NCBI GenBank assembly: GCA_963769945.1
Contig: CAVYOA010000018.1
Coordinates: forward strand, 62,001-126,000
Reading direction: 5' to 3'
Source: WHSW01 sp963769945
GTDB lineage: Bacteria; Actinomycetota; Thermoleophilia; Solirubrobacterales; 70-9
DNA length: 64,000 nt
Position numbers and translations under genes: made by a program. Position 1 is the stretch's first letter. The number at the start of each line of letters is the position of its first letter. The notes beneath the pieces were generated by a model, which saw nothing but the letters and a program-made list of their open reading frames with translations, searched no databases and was not told the DNA's origin. This document shows, piece after piece, positions 61,993 through 64,000 of this stretch.

Positions 61993-62649
61993 TCAGCTGC
62001 TCGCCTTACTCGTCTGCGCTGCGATCTCGCCACCGCGCTTGGCGAGCGCTCCGATGAGCTCGAGCGGGACGGAGACGAGCGCGATCAGAGGCGCGCCGAG
62101 CACGGTGACGATCGCATCGGCGTAGAAGCGAAGCGCGCCGCGGCCGTCGCTGCGGTGCAGGCGCCCGGCGCGCACCTCGCGGGCGAAGTTGGGGTGGAAG
62201 GTGAGGCCGTTGAGCAGCGTCTGCAGCATCCAGATCTGCGTTCGCCCCCACCGTGGCCAGCGCAGCAGTTCGAGGCTCTCGCCGTTCCTTAAGGCGAGGC
62301 GGCGCAGGCTGTCGGGGGTGAGCAGCAGGCTCCCGGGCGAGAGGCCGATCGCCGCCCAGCCTTCGACGCCAATCGCGGCTTGCAGGCTGGCGCGGTTGGG
62401 GATCGAGATTTCGCGGCCGCCCTCCACCCGGGCGCGGCACACCGCCTCCCATTCGGCAACGAGGTCGATCTCGCGCCCATGCTCGATCGCAACGCCGCAG
62501 TTCTCGCAGCGATCAAGCACTCGCTCGCTGTTGGGCAGGGCGCTCAGCGGCATGCCGACGCTTGCCTCGCCGCCAGCCGGCGGGAGCGCGATCCAGCCAT
62601 ATAGCGGCTCGCCGCAAAGAGGGCAGGGGTTGAGCTCATCGGTGCTCAT
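61993..62649 (-). CDS. Zinc-ribbon conserved hypothetical protein
   Basis: 218 residues. Two Cys pairs near the N-terminus (NPCPLCGEP and DRCENCGVA) form a zinc ribbon split by about 35 residues. The middle (ISIPNRASLQAAIGVEGW, LTPDSLRRLALRNGESL, WMLQTLLNGLTFHPNFA) is likely a helical domain, and a hydrophobic stretch near residues 180-205 (AIVTVLGAPLIALVSVPLELI) may be a membrane anchor. The protein type recurs in Actinobacteria, but no function is known to me. Confidence 0.7.
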   Translation of the reverse strand: MSTDELNPCPLCGEPLYGWIALPPAGGEASVGMPLSALPNSERVLDRCENCGVAIEHGREIDLVAEWEAVCRARVEGGREISIPNRASLQAAIGVEGWAAIGLSPGSLLLTPDSLRRLALRNGESLELLRWPRWGRTQIWMLQTLLNGLTFHPNFAREVRAGRLHRSDGRGALRFYADAIVTVLGAPLIALVSVPLELIGALAKRGGEIAAQTSKASS

Positions 62650-62986
62650 CGGCGCGGGAGACTAGACGTGCGACGGCCGGGTGCGGATCTCGGGCGAGCC
62701 GTGCCGGGCAGACGCGAGATGGGGTGGCTGGGTAGGGGCCAGGGCACGATCGTCTTGGTCGATCTCGGCACTGTGTGGAGATCCATTCACGACAGTCGTG
62801 AGTGGATCTCCACGCGTGGAACGTAGCCGCGCGCGGCGGAACCCCACACCCCTACCCCGCAATCAAGCGCCCGCGTGCCCGCGGACTTCGGCCTGAACCC
62901 ACCGAGCGCGAGGAAACTGGCGAACACCCCGAGTTTCCTCTGGCTCGTTGACCTCGGCGGCAGGTTCACGCCGGTATGTTCTGGCG
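62650..62986. other. Intergenic region without a recognisable gene
   Basis: A 337-bp spacer between divergent genes. It holds one hairpin repeat (62775-62813) and GC-rich sequence. Short open frames are present on both strands, but their Arg/Pro/Ser-rich translations show no protein-like pattern. GTATGTT at about 62974-62980 could be a weak -10 for the CBS gene. Confidence 0.6.
62775..62813. repeat. Hairpin repeat family B, copy 3
   Basis: GTGGAGATCCATTCACGAC (62775-62793) pairs with GTCGTGAGTGGATCTCCAC (62795-62813), 18 of 19 positions, loop of one base (effectively three to five). It shares ATTCACGACAGTCG with the copy at 60009. Here it lies between divergent genes, so it is not simply a terminator. 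Confidence 0.78.
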
Positions 62987-63433
62987 GTGCAACTGCGCGA
63001 GATCATGACCTCGGGCGTGGTGACCGCCGCCGCCGACGCGAATCTGCTGAGCGTCGCCCAACTCATGCGCGACCACTCGGTCGGGTCGGTCGTGATCTGC
63101 GACCAGGACGGCGAGCCCGCGGCGATGGTCACAGATCGCGACCTCGCGGTGCGGGCGCTGGCCGAGCAAAGAGCACCCGATGAGCCTGTCCGTGAGCACG
63201 CCTCGCGACCGCTGGTCACCGGCGAGCCCGAGATGGATCTCGAGGAGGCGGCGGCGCTGATGGTGCAGCACCACATCCGTCGTCTGCCGATCGTCGACGG
63301 CTCGGCGCTGGTCGGGATCGTCACCCTCGACGACATCGCCGTGCGCTCCGGCAACCTCGAAGTCGCCCAGCGAATGACCCAGGAGGTCATCGAGGGGGCC
63401 CTGCCCGAGTTCTTCTTCCACGAACGCGGCTAG
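62987..63433 (+). CDS. CBS-domain protein
   Basis: 148 residues from GTG 62987: two CBS modules. The first has VQLREIMTSGVVTAAADANL and SVGSVVICDQDGEPAAMVTDRDLAVRAL; the second has MDLEEAAALMVQHHIRRLPIVD and GIVTLDDIAVR. CBS pairs bind adenosine nucleotides (AMP, ATP, SAM) and sense energy state; stand-alone forms of this kind are common in Actinobacteria. The short C-terminal helix ends ALPEFFFHERG. The partner is unknown; the following two small genes may be in the same operon. Confidence 0.9.
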   Translation: MQLREIMTSGVVTAAADANLLSVAQLMRDHSVGSVVICDQDGEPAAMVTDRDLAVRALAEQRAPDEPVREHASRPLVTGEPEMDLEEAAALMVQHHIRRLPIVDGSALVGIVTLDDIAVRSGNLEVAQRMTQEVIEGALPEFFFHERG

Positions 63434-63436
63434 CTC

Positions 63437-63661
63437 ATGGCACCGCCGACTCCACGCCAGCAGCGCCTGCGCGACCGCTTCGAGAGCCTGATCGGGCTGG
63501 CGGCCCCGCTGCTCGACGGGGTCTTGGCCGTGGGCGAGCGCGTTTCGCGCGTCGTCGGGCGCGAAGACGACTACATGCCCGTCCGCGCGGGTGCCGACCG
63601 CGTCGAGCTCACCGCCACAAGCGTCGAAGCCGATCGCCGGGGCGAAAGACTCGAAGGCTGA
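63437..63661 (+). CDS. Small hypothetical protein
   Basis: 74 residues, starting 4 bp after the CBS gene. An amphipathic or weakly hydrophobic helix (FESLIGLAAPLLDGVLAVGERVSRVV) follows a basic N-terminus; the rest is polar. I recognise no family. Its close spacing on both sides and its clean ATG argue for a real gene in the CBS operon. Confidence 0.55.
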   Translation: MAPPTPRQQRLRDRFESLIGLAAPLLDGVLAVGERVSRVVGREDDYMPVRAGADRVELTATSVEADRRGERLEG

Positions 63662-63664
63662 GCG

Positions 63665-64000
63665 ATGGCGCTGAGTCGCGAGCAGATTCTCGAGCGCGAA
63701 GACCGCGGCGCCCGCCTCGCCGGCTTCGCGGCGATTGCCGCGGCGCCGTTTTACATCATCTCGGTCGCGCTGGACCAAGGCGGTGCAGTCCCGCTGGCGG
63801 GGGTTGAAACGGAGCGCTACCGGGCGATCGACGCCGTTGCCACCGATTTGCTGCTCTCGGTCGTGCTGCGCTCGGTCGCCTTCGTGCTCTTGCTGTTCCC
63901 TCTGCTCTATCTCTTTCGCGCCACGCAGGCGCGCAGTCCTAGGGTCAGCGCCCCGATGATCGGGTTCGTCTTCATCGGGCCGATCCTGCTCGCGGTCCAA
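63665..64000 (+). CDS. Membrane protein, 3' truncated by window edge
   Basis: ATG 63665 opens a frame with no stop to base 64000 (112 residues visible). It starts SREQILEREDRGARLAG and has three hydrophobic segments: FAAIAAAPFYIISVAL, LLLSVVLRSVAFVLLLFPLLYLF and MIGFVFIGPILLAV. It resembles DUF4386-like multi-pass membrane proteins of Actinobacteria, but too little is visible for a firm call. It follows the preceding small gene by 3 bp. Confidence 0.65.
   Translation, partial: MALSREQILEREDRGARLAGFAAIAAAPFYIISVALDQGGAVPLAGVETERYRAIDAVATDLLLSVVLRSVAFVLLLFPLLYLFRATQARSPRVSAPMIGFVFIGPILLAVQ

Noticed and set aside
62662..62862. Short minus-strand frame in the spacer before the CBS gene
   Set aside because: Arg/Pro/Ser-rich, crosses the hairpin repeat, no recognisable start signal.

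Overview
The window is high-GC chromosomal DNA from an actinobacterium, most likely class Thermoleophilia (Solirubrobacterales or a relative). Evidence: a secreted protein with the ...ALGGGAYA leader and decapeptide repeats typical of that class (7651-8265), a WS/DGAT acyltransferase, a DUF2236 (MpaB) oxygenase, AccBC-type biotin carboxylase, GTG/TTG starts and pervasive ATGA/GTGA stop-start overlaps. No phage, IS, integrase or CRISPR is visible, so this looks like core chromosome with a few accessory units.

Layout. 1-4156: tetrapyrrole genes hemA (5' truncated)-hemC-cobA/hemD, then birA. 4216-11573: a large SF2 helicase with an acidic insertion (minus), thioredoxin-like lipoprotein, decapeptide-repeat secreted protein, NfeD protease plus slipin, galT. 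11600-19721: histidine utilisation (hutH, a PhyH dioxygenase, hutU, a peptide deformylase gene, hutF, hutI) ending at tRNA-Arg(CCU). 19722-25968 (minus): WS/DGAT, FAD/Fe-S 2-hydroxyacid dehydrogenase and benzoylformate decarboxylase-like enzyme. 26027-32588: MpaB oxygenase, class III cyclase operon, pyrE, L,D-transpeptidase, CPBP protease, HAD, MscS. 32721-42722: PBP1, thiL, FlgM-like protein, M28-type membrane protein, two-component system, HtrA protease, TreT-like glycosyltransferase. 42744-46358: OtsA-like synthase and two secreted proteins. 46456-50820: rpsF-ssb-rpsR-rplI-dnaB-helicase loader. 50805-51728: XRE/nucleotidyltransferase toxin-antitoxin candidate with a perfect palindromic operator. 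51775-64000: purA, mmuM, membrane protein plus a coupled tiny TM protein, secreted DUF11-like protein, accBC, DUF2804, TadE-like, SDR, Zn-ribbon, CBS and a 3'-truncated membrane protein.

The hut genes convert histidine to urocanate, imidazolonepropionate, formiminoglutamate and then N-formylglutamate (HutF branch). HutG, which would remove the last formyl group, is absent from the window, while a canonical deformylase gene overlaps hutF.

The strongest unexplained signals are non-coding: two families of dispersed palindromes whose stems carry compensatory changes (16353-16516 with 41356-41454; and 21270-21310 with 60009-60048 with 62775-62813), and an operator-like motif shared by two loci (26856-26879 and 56429-56446). 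About ten otherwise well conserved genes are broken by single-base shifts and their spans are not multiples of three. This most likely reflects consensus-quality errors in the assembly, so their true products are probably full length.
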